Assembly: GCF_001897285.1 (NCBI RefSeq)
Contig: NZ_MKSM01000109.1
Coordinates: forward strand, 1-42,045
Length of the DNA stretch: 42,045 bases
Direction: 5' to 3'
Source of the DNA: Nitrobacter sp. 62-23
Lineage (GTDB): Bacteria; Pseudomonadota; Alphaproteobacteria; Rhizobiales; Xanthobacteraceae
The position numbers and the translations under genes were made by a program. Below, piece after piece: positions 17,033-25,428 of the stretch. The notes below the pieces were generated by a model that ran no database searches, had not been told where the DNA came from, and saw only the letters and a program-made list of their open reading frames with translations. Numbering within the stretch: the first letter of the stretch is position 1; every line of letters starts with the position of its first letter.

Positions 17033-17063
17033 GCCTGGGCTGTAAAAAGGCCTGGGCTGTAAA
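17033..17063 (+). repeat. Tandem 17-bp repeat, two copies
   Basis: GCCTGGGCTGTAAA occurs at 17033-17046 and again at 17050-17063. It is non-coding and lies in the 744-base gap after the small membrane protein, just before the catalase remnant. A short hairpin GATAACC/GGTTATC (17084-17107) follows. Confidence 0.6.
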
Positions 17064-17283
17064 TCGGCTCAGGGCCGTCTGAAGATAACCGTCTTCAAGA
17101 GGTTATCGAGGCACTTGCAGCGGCGGCGTTCTTCGGGCGCTACAGTCCCGCTTTGATCCTTTGTGGCGGCTCATATCCTCGGCCTCGTGATGGCGGGAGC
17201 CACCGGGTTTCTGCCCGCGGCTACCTCCATCGACAGGACGCCGGCCGGTGGCCGCAAGGCTTGGAGAAACGCCGCAGCCACCG

Positions 17284-17590
17284 GTCATCAGCCTTTGCCG
17301 ATACCTTCTGCAGCCCGATACCCTGCGTAGCCTTGGGCGCCACGCCGGCGCGGACTCATCCTCGATCCGCTGGCCCACACCGGCATCGATCCTCTTCCAG
17401 TATTTAAGCGTGCAGCGTATAGGCCCCGCGAACCATCTCGCCGTCGGCTTCCCAGCCGCCGTCCGCCGGGCCCTCCTGATCTGCCCAGCGCCGGCACGGC
17501 TCGACACTTAGACCGGCGCGGCGCCCGAGTGATGATAGTTTATCGGGCCATCCATCATGTAGGTGTTGACCGGCACCTTGAACGCCCCCC
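17284..17590 (-). pseudogene. Catalase C-terminal remnant with frameshifts
   Basis: Four successive segments in changing frames resemble the end of a haem catalase in the right order: VPVNTYMMDGPINYHHSG (about 17590-17508), WADQEGPADGGWEADGEMVR then GAYTLHA (17487-17404), KYWKRIDAGVGQRIEDE (17405-17355) and VRAGVAPKATQGIGLQ (from 17355). The wording follows the catalase stretch of the type PVN...DGPM...HHSG...SDQTGP...WEADGEMVRSAYTLR...YW.NVD...GQRIE. Stops and shifts break the frame three times, a stretch between AYTLHA and KYWK is missing, and the rest of the gene (about 75%) is absent where the next gene begins at 17658. This is from memory of the family, not from a search. Confidence 0.65.
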
Positions 17591-17657
17591 CGACGCAGGG
17601 GGCAATTTTGCGTGCCGAATGATATAAGCTTCGGCACATCTGCTCCGAGAAAGCATC

Positions 17658-18587
17658 ATGCAGGTTGCTGTGACACTTCGAAATCGAAGAGGCGCCAGAT
17701 CTTCGACGTGCCTGAAGGCGGCGCTCGCTGGTGTGATCTGCATCTACTTTACCGGTTTTGCCTTTACCAAAGATGATGATGACAATGGCGCCTCGACGAC
17801 GCCCAACATCTACCTCGATTTGAGAACGTCCTACGCCCGCGTACCTGTCGGCTCACTGTCAATCGGTTTTGGCAATCCTGCTCTGGTCACGGCACTGCAA
17901 TCGCTTGCGCTATTTCGAGCCAACACGACCGCTGCGGGCGGCTTGACGCTACCCTCCGCCCAAGGCGTGGTCGTCGATGTTCCGATGACCATTGATGTAA
18001 CCGATAGCGTGTCGCTCTATGCTGGTGTGTCAGCCAGTTCGACCGGTACCGCCCTGACCGGCTGGTCGCCGGGAGCAATCACCAGCTGGCACATCGGGTT
18101 TCAGGCCGACCTCTACAAGCAAAACGGCGGCTCAATTCCAACTCTGACCTGGCAATCGACCATTACGCAGGTAATTCCCAACGGGCCGCTTGCCACGACG
18201 ACCTTCAACAATATCTTCGAATTCGACTACGCCTTCGACAAGGACGGGACCCGCGGATGGCTCGCCGGTGTACAAGATGTACACGTAGAAATCGGTCACC
18301 CGCTGGCAAGGCTCCATCCGAGCATCACCGGCTATGTCGGCGGCTACTACCAATGGCCGAATAACTGGAAATTTACCGGCCGCGTCGGTGTGCAGTCGTT
18401 CGGAGGTGCTCAGCTATCGAATTTCGTGCATGTCGCGGCTTTTACAAAGCCGGTCCTGCGGCTCGATCTCGACCGCATGGATGACAACGACAACCGCCTG
18501 TTCGGCGTGACGGCGGAGATCATGTGGGTGCCGGCGCCGGCTTACCGGGTCACCTTCAGGACGCCCCTCTATTTCGTGCGCAACTGA
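17658..18587 (+). CDS. Hypothetical outer-membrane-like beta-strand protein
   Basis: Protein of 309 residues with a basic N-terminus and a hydrophobic segment (CLKAALAGVICIYFTGFAFT) acting as a signal peptide or anchor, then an acidic DDDDNG stretch. The mature part is rich in alternating polar/aromatic strands (LSIGFGNPAL, SVSLYAGVSAS, WHIGFQADLYK, FEFDYAFDKDG, SITGYVGGYYQW, FTGRVGVQSFGG) and ends TPLYFVRN, which suits a barrel. The family is not recognised. It is convergent with the RND pump gene (109 bases between stops), and a GC-rich hairpin CGACCG/CGGTCG lies in that gap. A role as the pump's partner is only speculation, since it lacks an OMF/TolC-like helical domain. Confidence 0.6.
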   Translation: MQVAVTLRNRRGARSSTCLKAALAGVICIYFTGFAFTKDDDDNGASTTPNIYLDLRTSYARVPVGSLSIGFGNPALVTALQSLALFRANTTAAGGLTLPSAQGVVVDVPMTIDVTDSVSLYAGVSASSTGTALTGWSPGAITSWHIGFQADLYKQNGGSIPTLTWQSTITQVIPNGPLATTTFNNIFEFDYAFDKDGTRGWLAGVQDVHVEIGHPLARLHPSITGYVGGYYQWPNNWKFTGRVGVQSFGGAQLSNFVHVAAFTKPVLRLDLDRMDDNDNRLFGVTAEIMWVPAPAYRVTFRTPLYFVRN

Positions 18588-18696
18588 GCACGACCGCCGG
18601 CGCGGTCGCCTCGAAGGGCTGGTGTCACGGTTCCTTCCCGCAATACGCGGCTGTCGCACATGTGCCCGCCCTCATTACAAGGATCCTCGAAGCCAC

Positions 18697-21600
18697 TTAC
18701 GGCGCGGTGTTTGGCGCATCTGGTGCTGTGGTCGCCGCGATTGGCCGTTTTTTCCGGGATTTCAGCCAATTCTCAAACCGCTGCACCACCACGAAGAAGG
18801 TCGGCACGAACAACACGGCCAAGCACGTCGATGCGATCATGCCTGAGAATACGGTGATGCCGATTGATTTGCGAGCACTGGCTCCTGCTCCGGTCGCCAG
18901 CACGAGTGGCACCACGCCAAGGATGAAGGCAAACGATGTCATGAGAATCGGCCGGAACCGGGCTCGCGCCGCTTCCACGGCCGACTCGAGCAACGGCTTG
19001 CGGTCGCGCACATGAAGTTCAAGCGCGACTTCGACAATCAAAATGGCATTCTTGGCTGATAGCGCGATCAGGAGAATGATGCCGATTTGGGTGTAGAGAT
19101 TGTTCTCAATGCGCAACGCACTCAATACCGATATCGGGCCGATCAGCGATAACGGCACCGCCAGAATGACGGAAATCGGTGCGTACCAGCTTTCATATTG
19201 CCCGGCCAAGACAAGGTAAACCAGTAACAGCGCCAGGCCGAACGCCCAGTAAATCTGCCCGCCGACGATTTGCTCCTGATAGGACATCGCCGTCCATTCA
19301 AAACCCGATCCCGGCGGCAGGGTCCTGTCGGCGATTTCTTCCATCAACGTCATCGACTGGCCTGAACTATAACCTGCCGCTGGCAGGCCGATCACGGCCG
19401 CCGAGGGATAGAGATTGTACAGGCTGATCAGCGACGGACCGACTGACGGCGTGATATTTGCGACCGTGCCCAGCGGAATCATGCTGCCCTGGCTGTTACG
19501 CACCATCATTCTTTCGATATCGCCCGTTGTCAGACGATATTGCGCATCAGCCCCAGCATACACCTGGAAGGTGCGGCCAAACTTGTTGAACTGATTGACG
19601 TAGGTGGTGCCCATATATGACGACAGCGTCGAGAATATCTGGTCGATCGTCACATGCAGCGTCTGGGTCATGGTTCGGTCGATCTCAACATCGAATTGAG
19701 GCACCATCGACCGGAACGATGAACTGACGTGCTGAAGCGCGCTTTGCGCCTGCGCATTGGTGACAACGGCCCCCGTAATCGCCTGGAGCTTGCTGTAGTC
19801 GGCATTGCCGTCTCGCAACTGGACCTGCATGGCGAAGCCGGCAGCGTTGCCGATTCCCTGGATCGGCGGCGGCGGGAGCACAAGTATCCGTGCCTCCTCG
19901 ATCTGGGACATCTTCTCATTCAGCGTCGTAAACAGCGATCGAAGATCCTGCCCCGCTCCGCGTTCGCTCCAGTCCTTCAGGATGACATAGGACACTCCGG
20001 CACTGGCAAGACTTGAATTGTTGTCGAGCGGCGAGATGCCCGCGATGGTGATGACCTGATCCACGCCGGGCGTCTGGCGTGCCAGCTCGTTGACCCGATC
20101 GAGGACGCGTTGCGACCGCTCGAGCGCCGCGCCATCGGGCAATTGCACGGTAACAAGCAGATATCCCTGATCTTCGATCGGAATGAATCCGGTCGGCACG
20201 CGCGAGAGACCATAGCCACTGGCTCCGATCAGGATCAGCGCCAGAATGACGCAGAGACCGCTATGGTTCGTCATGAGAACCATGAGCCGTCCATAGGCGC
20301 GTTCTAGGCGGTCATAGATGGAGTTAAATTTACGATAGAAAAGGTTGCGCTGTTCCGGCGGTGCTGGCCGTCGGAGCCATAACGCGCACTGTGTCGGCTT
20401 CAATGTCGCCGCATTGATGGCACTTAAAAGCGCGGTGGCGGCAATCACCAGCGCGAATTGCGCGTACATCCTGCCCGTCAAGCCTGGCAGAAAGGCAGAG
20501 GGCAGAAACACCGAAATCAGGACCAGCGTGATGCCGACGATAGGCGAGAACAACTGATTCATGGCGCTGATCGCCGCGTCATGTCCCGTCATTCCGCGCT
20601 CAATATTGTGCGCCGCGCCTTCAACCACGACGATGGCATCGTCGACGACGATTCCGATCGCGAGCACGATCGCAAACAGGGTCGAGATATTGACCGTGAA
20701 CCCAAGCGCCGCCATCGCCGCAAAGGCACCGATGATCGTGACAGGCACGGTGGTTGCCGGTACGAGCATCGCGCGCCAGTCCTGAAGGAAGATCAGGATC
20801 ACGACCAGGACGAGCAGTCCCGCCTCGATCAGTGTCTTGTATACCTCGTTGATCGAGGCCGACACGAACTTGGTCGTATCAAACGGAGTATCGTACCTGA
20901 CATCTTGCGGGAAGGCCTTCGCCAGTTGGACCATCTTCTGTTGGACGCTTTTCGCGACATCAAGAGCGTTGGCGCCGGGAGACTGGAATACGCCAATACC
21001 CGTCGCAGGCTTTCCATTGAGGGAGAATATCTGGCTATAGGTCTGGGCACCGAGTTCGACCCGGCCGACGTCCCTCACCCGCGTGACGTCGCCATTGTCT
21101 CCCGTCTTGACAATGACGTCCTCGAACTGACTTGGATCGTCGAGCCTGCCATTGATGTCCAACGTATACTGAAACGCCTGGCCGGACGGCGCCGGCGGCA
21201 TTCCGACCTGTCCTGCCGTCACCTGCTGGCTCTGCTGCTGGATCGCCTGGATGACGTCCTGAGGCATCAATCCGCGCGCCTGCAGCTTGTTAGGATCGAG
21301 CCAGACCCGCATTGAATACTGGCCGGCTCCGAAAACGGTGACATTGCCGACACCCGGTAGACGAGACAGTTCGTCCTTGATGTTGATAGTGGCGTAGTTG
21401 CTCAGAAACAGGCTGTCATAGGTGGCGTTCGGCGACGTCAACGTTACAAACAGAAGAATAGCCGTCGACTTCTTCTGGACGGTCACACCCTGGTTCTGGA
21501 CCGGCTGGGGCAACGAGGACAGCGCGCTCGAAACGCGATTCTGGACGAGCACTTGCGCGAAGTTGAGGTCGGTCCCGATCTTGAAGGTGACCGTCAGTGA

Positions 21601-21867
21601 ATAAGTACCGTCGGCGCTGCTAAAGGACTGCATGTAAAGCATATCCTCGACGCCATTGACTTGCTGCTCAATCGGCAGCGCGACGGTATCGATGACGGTC
21701 TTTGCGCTTGCGCCGGGATAACGCGTCGTGACCTGGACGGTTGGCGGCACGACATCGGGGTATTGTGCCACGGAGAGGCGGAACAGGGAGACGGCGCCGA
21801 TCAGGATCATTAAGATCGCGATGACGTTGGACAGGACCGGCCGCTCGATGAAGAATTTTGAGATCAT
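18697..21867 (-). CDS. RND multidrug efflux pump inner membrane subunit (HAE1/AcrB family)
   Basis: Proton-driven exporter of 1056 residues. It begins MISKFFIERPVLSNVIAI like AcrB/MexB, has the two large periplasmic loops with the porter domain, about 12 membrane segments, and the proton-relay aspartates in IGIVVDDAIVVVE (transmembrane helix 4). The second half repeats the fold, from GLCVILALILIGASGYG onward. The 3' end is short of any partner gene. It is co-directional with the adaptor gene 8 bases upstream, so one message. No TolC-type channel gene accompanies it, so an outer membrane factor encoded elsewhere is probably used. Substrates are unknown. Confidence 0.93.
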   Translation of the reverse strand: MISKFFIERPVLSNVIAILMILIGAVSLFRLSVAQYPDVVPPTVQVTTRYPGASAKTVIDTVALPIEQQVNGVEDMLYMQSFSSADGTYSLTVTFKIGTDLNFAQVLVQNRVSSALSSLPQPVQNQGVTVQKKSTAILLFVTLTSPNATYDSLFLSNYATINIKDELSRLPGVGNVTVFGAGQYSMRVWLDPNKLQARGLMPQDVIQAIQQQSQQVTAGQVGMPPAPSGQAFQYTLDINGRLDDPSQFEDVIVKTGDNGDVTRVRDVGRVELGAQTYSQIFSLNGKPATGIGVFQSPGANALDVAKSVQQKMVQLAKAFPQDVRYDTPFDTTKFVSASINEVYKTLIEAGLLVLVVILIFLQDWRAMLVPATTVPVTIIGAFAAMAALGFTVNISTLFAIVLAIGIVVDDAIVVVEGAAHNIERGMTGHDAAISAMNQLFSPIVGITLVLISVFLPSAFLPGLTGRMYAQFALVIAATALLSAINAATLKPTQCALWLRRPAPPEQRNLFYRKFNSIYDRLERAYGRLMVLMTNHSGLCVILALILIGASGYGLSRVPTGFIPIEDQGYLLVTVQLPDGAALERSQRVLDRVNELARQTPGVDQVITIAGISPLDNNSSLASAGVSYVILKDWSERGAGQDLRSLFTTLNEKMSQIEEARILVLPPPPIQGIGNAAGFAMQVQLRDGNADYSKLQAITGAVVTNAQAQSALQHVSSSFRSMVPQFDVEIDRTMTQTLHVTIDQIFSTLSSYMGTTYVNQFNKFGRTFQVYAGADAQYRLTTGDIERMMVRNSQGSMIPLGTVANITPSVGPSLISLYNLYPSAAVIGLPAAGYSSGQSMTLMEEIADRTLPPGSGFEWTAMSYQEQIVGGQIYWAFGLALLLVYLVLAGQYESWYAPISVILAVPLSLIGPISVLSALRIENNLYTQIGIILLIALSAKNAILIVEVALELHVRDRKPLLESAVEAARARFRPILMTSFAFILGVVPLVLATGAGASARKSIGITVFSGMIASTCLAVLFVPTFFVVVQRFENWLKSRKKRPIAATTAPDAPNTAP

Positions 21868-21875
21868 GACGGGTC

Positions 21876-23036
21876 CTATTTGGTCGGGGGCTGAGACTCG
21901 ACCTTCTTCTGCTGCGGGTTGACCTTCTGTCCGGGAATGGCACGCAACAGTCCCGCGACGATCACTTGATCATCAACTTTCAAACCGCTGGTGATGACGC
22001 GGAGATCGCCATCAAGGGGGCCGGTCTGAACCTTACGCTGCTCGACGACGTTCTCTCCATTCACGACGAGTACGTAACGGCCGGCTTGATCGCTGCCCAA
22101 GGCGACATCGGGGACCAACAGAGCATCCTTCTGCTGTTCTATCGGGACGCGGATGCGAACATAATAGCCCGGCAGCAATACTCTGTCGGCATTGGGGAGA
22201 ACGCCGCGAACCGCCAGTGTCCCCGTCGACTGGTTGATCGTTGGCGAGATGTAATCAAGCTTTCCCCTATGCGGGTAACCAGTCTCGGTCTGCAGGCCGA
22301 CTTCGATTGGCACCTGCCTGAAATTCTCGCCTGTCATTCCCCGCTTGCGTGCGTCCTCCCGGATACGCAACACGTCGCGCTCGTTCACGTTGAAATTTAC
22401 GTAGATCGGATCGAGCGCCACGATCGTCGCCAGTTGAGTCGGTGACGCCACGCCAACAAGCTCACCGACAGACTGGAGATGGGCCGTCACGATCCCGTCA
22501 AACGGCGCGACCACGTTGGTGTAGCCGTAGTTAACCTGGGCGATCTTGGTATTGACCTCGGCTTGCTGCAAATTCGCCTGAGCGTTATCGCGAGCCGCAG
22601 TCGACTGTTCGAGCGTCGCCTGGGAAGCGACTTGCCGCGAAACCAGGTCGGATTGACGCTTGAAATCAGCACTGGCCTGTTTCAAGGAGGCTTGCGCGCC
22701 AGCTTCAGCGGCTTCCGCCTGCTCAAGCTTCAATTTGTAAGTCTCCGGTTCGATCGTAAATAACGTGGTCCCTTCCTTGACCAAGGCGCCGTCCTGATAG
22801 TTGATCGACTGCAGGACACCTTGCACGCGCGCCACCAGGTCGACACTCTTGATCGCGGCGGTATTTCCAGTCGCTTCGAGATAACGGGTAATACTGCGTT
22901 GTACGGGCAGCGAGACTTCCACCTTTGGCGGCGGAGGCTGGACAAAGCTATTTTGCTCGCAAGCCACCAGAAGCGTGGACGCAAATAATACAGCTACAAT
23001 CCGCAAGGCGGATATAACGCTTTGCGTCAGGCTCAT
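21876..23036 (-). CDS. RND efflux membrane fusion (adaptor) lipoprotein
   Basis: Periplasmic adaptor of 386 residues linking the RND pump to an outer membrane channel. The N-terminus has a lipobox LVAC (cysteine 26), so it is a lipoprotein. It then has the barrel-sandwich hybrid (RVQGVLQSINYQDGALVKEG), a coiled-coil hairpin (alanine/glutamine-rich, EQAEAAEAGAQASLKQASAD), the lipoyl return strand (YTNVVAPFDGIVTAH) and a beta-barrel/MP domain (PGYYVRIRVPI). I chose ATG at 23036, 7 bases after GGGAG; the longer frame to 23117 lacks a leader. It heads the pump operon, divergent from the cysteine-repeat gene. Confidence 0.92.
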   Translation of the reverse strand: MSLTQSVISALRIVAVLFASTLLVACEQNSFVQPPPPKVEVSLPVQRSITRYLEATGNTAAIKSVDLVARVQGVLQSINYQDGALVKEGTTLFTIEPETYKLKLEQAEAAEAGAQASLKQASADFKRQSDLVSRQVASQATLEQSTAARDNAQANLQQAEVNTKIAQVNYGYTNVVAPFDGIVTAHLQSVGELVGVASPTQLATIVALDPIYVNFNVNERDVLRIREDARKRGMTGENFRQVPIEVGLQTETGYPHRGKLDYISPTINQSTGTLAVRGVLPNADRVLLPGYYVRIRVPIEQQKDALLVPDVALGSDQAGRYVLVVNGENVVEQRKVQTGPLDGDLRVITSGLKVDDQVIVAGLLRAIPGQKVNPQQKKVESQPPTK

Positions 23037-23222
23037 TACCGAACTCCCGAATGAAGCTTGAAATAATTTAAAGCTCTGGAAATTTCTTCTTACAACCGTC
23101 GAATAGCAATATCTCACTTGCTATGGTACAAAAAAAATAAAATAATAACTATCGTTTCTTTGAGACTCTTTTTCGAAACAAATTCGAACAACGATTTCGA
23201 TACTGGCGAAGGAATTAGGGAA
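23037..23222. promoter_or_regulatory. Divergent AT-rich promoter region with two dyads
   Basis: These 186 bases separate the RND operon from the cysteine-repeat gene. TAGCAA (23104-23109) pairs with TTGCTA (23118-23123). TTCGAA occurs at 23172-23177 and 23183-23188, exactly 11 bases apart (one helical turn), making a symmetrical pair of palindromes. A long A/T stretch near 23125-23150 is typical of a promoter. No regulator gene lies next to the pump, so a distant regulator must act. Confidence 0.45.
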
Positions 23223-24011
23223 ATGATCAACAGCGAAATTGCGTCTCGTCTAGCGGCCCTGGCGATCTCGGCCGCTCTGTCCGTTGCAATGAATACCCTG
23301 GCACTTGCTCAAGCGCCCACGGATGCTCAGCGGAACGCTATCCGCTCTGCGTGCCGCGCTGATTACGAAGCCCATTGCGCCAGCGTCCCTCCCGGCGGCG
23401 CAGCCTCGCTGCAATGCCTTCAGAAGAACTTGCAGAGCCTGTCATCGAACTGTCAGACGGCAGTGCGCGCGGTCGACACGGCGGCTGCGCCCAAGGCCGA
23501 AGCAACGCCGAAGACCAAGCCAGCGGCTGCCAGCGCAAAGCCGGCCGCCGAGTCGTCCGCTCCAAAGGAGGCTGCCACCACGAACGCCACGAAGCAGCCG
23601 ACCAGTGCTCAGATCTCAGCCGTACGCACGGCCTGCCGTTCGGACTACATGAAGGTCTGCTCGGGAGTCCCGACTGGCGGCGCGCCAGCCCTGCAATGTC
23701 TTGAAAAGAATAAGGCGAAAGTTTCCACAAGCTGCCAGCAAGCTGTCAACGCCGCATCCGGAGGAGAAGCCGCGGCGTCGACTGGCGCGGCAGGCGCCGC
23801 GTCAACAGCCGCTCCGGCGGCTCTCACTCTGCGGCCGCTACGTCCGCGAGAAGAACTAAGGATGTTGCGGTCAGCCTGCGGCGCCGACGCCCAAACGCTA
23901 TGCAGCGGCATTGCCGCCGGCGGTGGCCGCATCGCCCAATGTCTCGCCAGCAATGCATCGTCTCTTTCGCCGGCCTGCAAAACCGTGCTTGGGCAATTTG
24001 TATCGCGGTAG
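23223..24011 (+). CDS. Secreted protein with three four-cysteine repeats (GLG1-like Cys-rich repeats)
   Basis: Protein of 262 residues. A signal peptide (about 1-30, ending NTLALAQA) precedes three repeats, at about 38-80, 132-174 and 213-255. Each has four cysteines spaced identically, C-x7-C-x12-C-x11-C: 44/52/65/77, 138/146/159/171 and 219/227/240/252. Repeat 1 reads ACRADYEAHC, VPPGGAASLQCL; repeat 2 ACRSDYMKVC, VPTGGAPALQCL; repeat 3 is more divergent. The pattern resembles the cysteine-rich GLG1 repeat found in some bacterial envelope proteins. The two linkers are alanine/proline/lysine-rich and low in complexity. ATG at 23223 is chosen over the 23118 frame because that places the signal peptide at the start. 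It is divergent from the RND pump. Confidence 0.75.
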   Translation: MINSEIASRLAALAISAALSVAMNTLALAQAPTDAQRNAIRSACRADYEAHCASVPPGGAASLQCLQKNLQSLSSNCQTAVRAVDTAAAPKAEATPKTKPAAASAKPAAESSAPKEAATTNATKQPTSAQISAVRTACRSDYMKVCSGVPTGGAPALQCLEKNKAKVSTSCQQAVNAASGGEAAASTGAAGAASTAAPAALTLRPLRPREELRMLRSACGADAQTLCSGIAAGGGRIAQCLASNASSLSPACKTVLGQFVSR

Positions 24012-24039
24012 GCATTTGAAGGTGGCGATACACTCGCAT

Positions 24040-24399
24040 TCATTCGCCGCGGAAGGCTAGGATCAGCTGAATCATTCGCATCGAAAGGATAACATAACAA
24101 AGCGACATCGCGATTTGATAAGCGACGTGCCAGTTGAGCTTTGCGAGTTTGGAAAAGCCATCGACGAAGTTGAGGATGAGGAGAGCTATCCCGAACAACT
24201 CGACGCCCCTTCCGACCAGGTTGTGGCGGAGATAGCCGAAAAGGACGATGAAGGGTTCGTTGCTGCTCGAGACATGCGTTCCTGCCGACACAACGAGCGT
24301 TCCGATGATCATCTTCTCGAGGTGTTCGAATATTTCCTTGGCGGCTCGCTCGACGTGCTCGAAGTAGAACGCAAGCCATCTCTTTTTGATGTCCCTCAT
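24040..24399 (-). CDS. Hypothetical integral membrane protein (119 aa)
   Basis: Small protein with a basic N-terminus (MRDIKKRWLAFYF) and three likely membrane segments, roughly residues 45-60 (FIVLFGYL), 66-86 (VELFGIALLILNFVDGF) and 92-114 (AYQIAMSLCYVILSMRMIQLILAF). No known family, catalytic motif or signal was recognised. It is convergent with the cysteine-repeat gene (29 bases between stops) and stands apart from other leftward genes. Confidence 0.6.
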   Translation of the reverse strand: MRDIKKRWLAFYFEHVERAAKEIFEHLEKMIIGTLVVSAGTHVSSSNEPFIVLFGYLRHNLVGRGVELFGIALLILNFVDGFSKLAKLNWHVAYQIAMSLCYVILSMRMIQLILAFRGE

Positions 24400-24811
24400 A
24401 CTTTCCTCATCGAAAGGTGAAGTTGAAGCGGTTGAATCGCCTGCCAGTACAGTGGCTCAGCAGTCAAGAAGAAAGAACTCAGCAACAGGAATTATTTTCG
24501 GGAAGAAAAATCGATACTGCGGATGATGCTGGTCACAGGGCGTTTTATACGCTTCTCAAGCGAGCTTTGCTCAGGGGGTGACAGCAGCCCGGCGTAATGG
24601 GGTGTATGGGAAAGGCTTTGCAAGGCGTGACATCGGGCAGCGGGGCAAAATCATCGCTTGTCTTGCAAGTGACGGCTGACGCCAACTTGCAAGAAGGTGC
24701 AGGACTGCGCCGAAAGAAGTGAGCCCTCTCCGTCGAAATAGAGCAGTTATTTTTTGACGGCGCTGCCGTATTCGTTCATCATCAATAGCATTTGAAAAAC
24801 GGGAGCCTATT
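24400..24811. other. Gap with no supportable gene
   Basis: An open frame from GTG 24417 to 24581 (54 codons, plus strand) has no convincing ribosome binding site. A leftward frame of 105 codons (24571-24888) overlaps the start of a real gene and resembles nothing. Promoters for the flanking genes should lie here, but none is distinct. Confidence 0.4.
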
Positions 24812-25066
24812 ATGCGTCCATTGTTGCTTGCTGCTTGTGCTTTCGCCGCGTTTGCCGCCACCATGACCTTCGAATCGAAGGATGCCAACGCGGTCGTATG
24901 TGCCCGCGGCGTTTACCGTGCGGGGTGCGCCGGATATCGAGGCGCTGTTGTCGTGCGTCGGCCAGTTGCAGCGCCCGTCGTCGTCGCACCCGCTGTCAGG
25001 GCGGCACCAGTTCGTACCTGCCGAGTCGTGTGGGCAAACGGTGTCAGAGTTCGTCGCTGCTACTAG
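24812..25066 (+). CDS. Small secreted basic protein (84 aa)
   Basis: A signal peptide (LLLAACAFAAFAATMTFESKDANA, read in two parts) is followed by a mature part of about 57 residues, rich in valine, alanine and arginine (VVCARGVYRAGCAGYRG, VVVRRPVAAPVVVAP, RTCRVVWANG) with four cysteines, ending VRRCY. I recall many near-identical small secreted proteins of unknown function in Bradyrhizobium. GGGAG precedes the ATG. No partner is seen. Confidence 0.75.
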   Translation: MRPLLLAACAFAAFAATMTFESKDANAVVCARGVYRAGCAGYRGAVVVRRPVAAPVVVAPAVRAAPVRTCRVVWANGVRVRRCY

Positions 25067-25428
25067 TAGCATTGCGTTGACGAAGTCGGCACTGGCTGTT
25101 TCCGCTTGACGTCAGGATTCGAATGGAGCGACGGCGGTGCGGCGGAGGACGGCGAATTCGTCGTGACATGGGTCGAGCCCGGCCGCGCTCCAGCGCAGCA
25201 CCGATGCCGTGGTGAGCGCGCCGTCCGCCCGTTCGTCCGGATTGAGCCGGTCGATTCTCACGGCTGCGCCGCCGCCGACCGCTTGCGCCTGCTATCCTCG
25301 AACTCGACCAGCGCAATCCTGAGTTAGTGGGTAGTATAGCCACGCTTGCGTTTTCGCCGTTGGTTCTCTGAAGACACAAGAGCCTGTGTACGGAGACGCG
25401 ACGCGCCGGCACTGTTTCTACAATTGTC
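25067..25428. other. Gap with an unexplained 49-codon open frame
   Basis: On the minus strand a frame from GTG at 25261 to the stop at 25112 encodes 49 residues (RIDRLNPDERADG, TASVLRWSAAGLDP, HDEFAVLRRTAV) with codon choice like that of real genes here. It lacks a clear ribosome binding site and no family is recognised; it could be a small gene or the end of a decayed one. Nothing else is supported in the gap. Confidence 0.3.

Noticed and set aside
17103..17300. Possible second gene remnant on the plus strand (hydrophobic pieces such as GLVMAGATGFLPAATS)
   Set aside because: Two short frames could be joined by a frameshift, but they do not resemble any family that I know and may be chance.
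24571..24888. Leftward 105-codon frame overlapping the start of the small secreted protein gene
   Set aside because: It overlaps a gene with a signal peptide and a good ribosome binding site, and its residues look random and arginine-rich.
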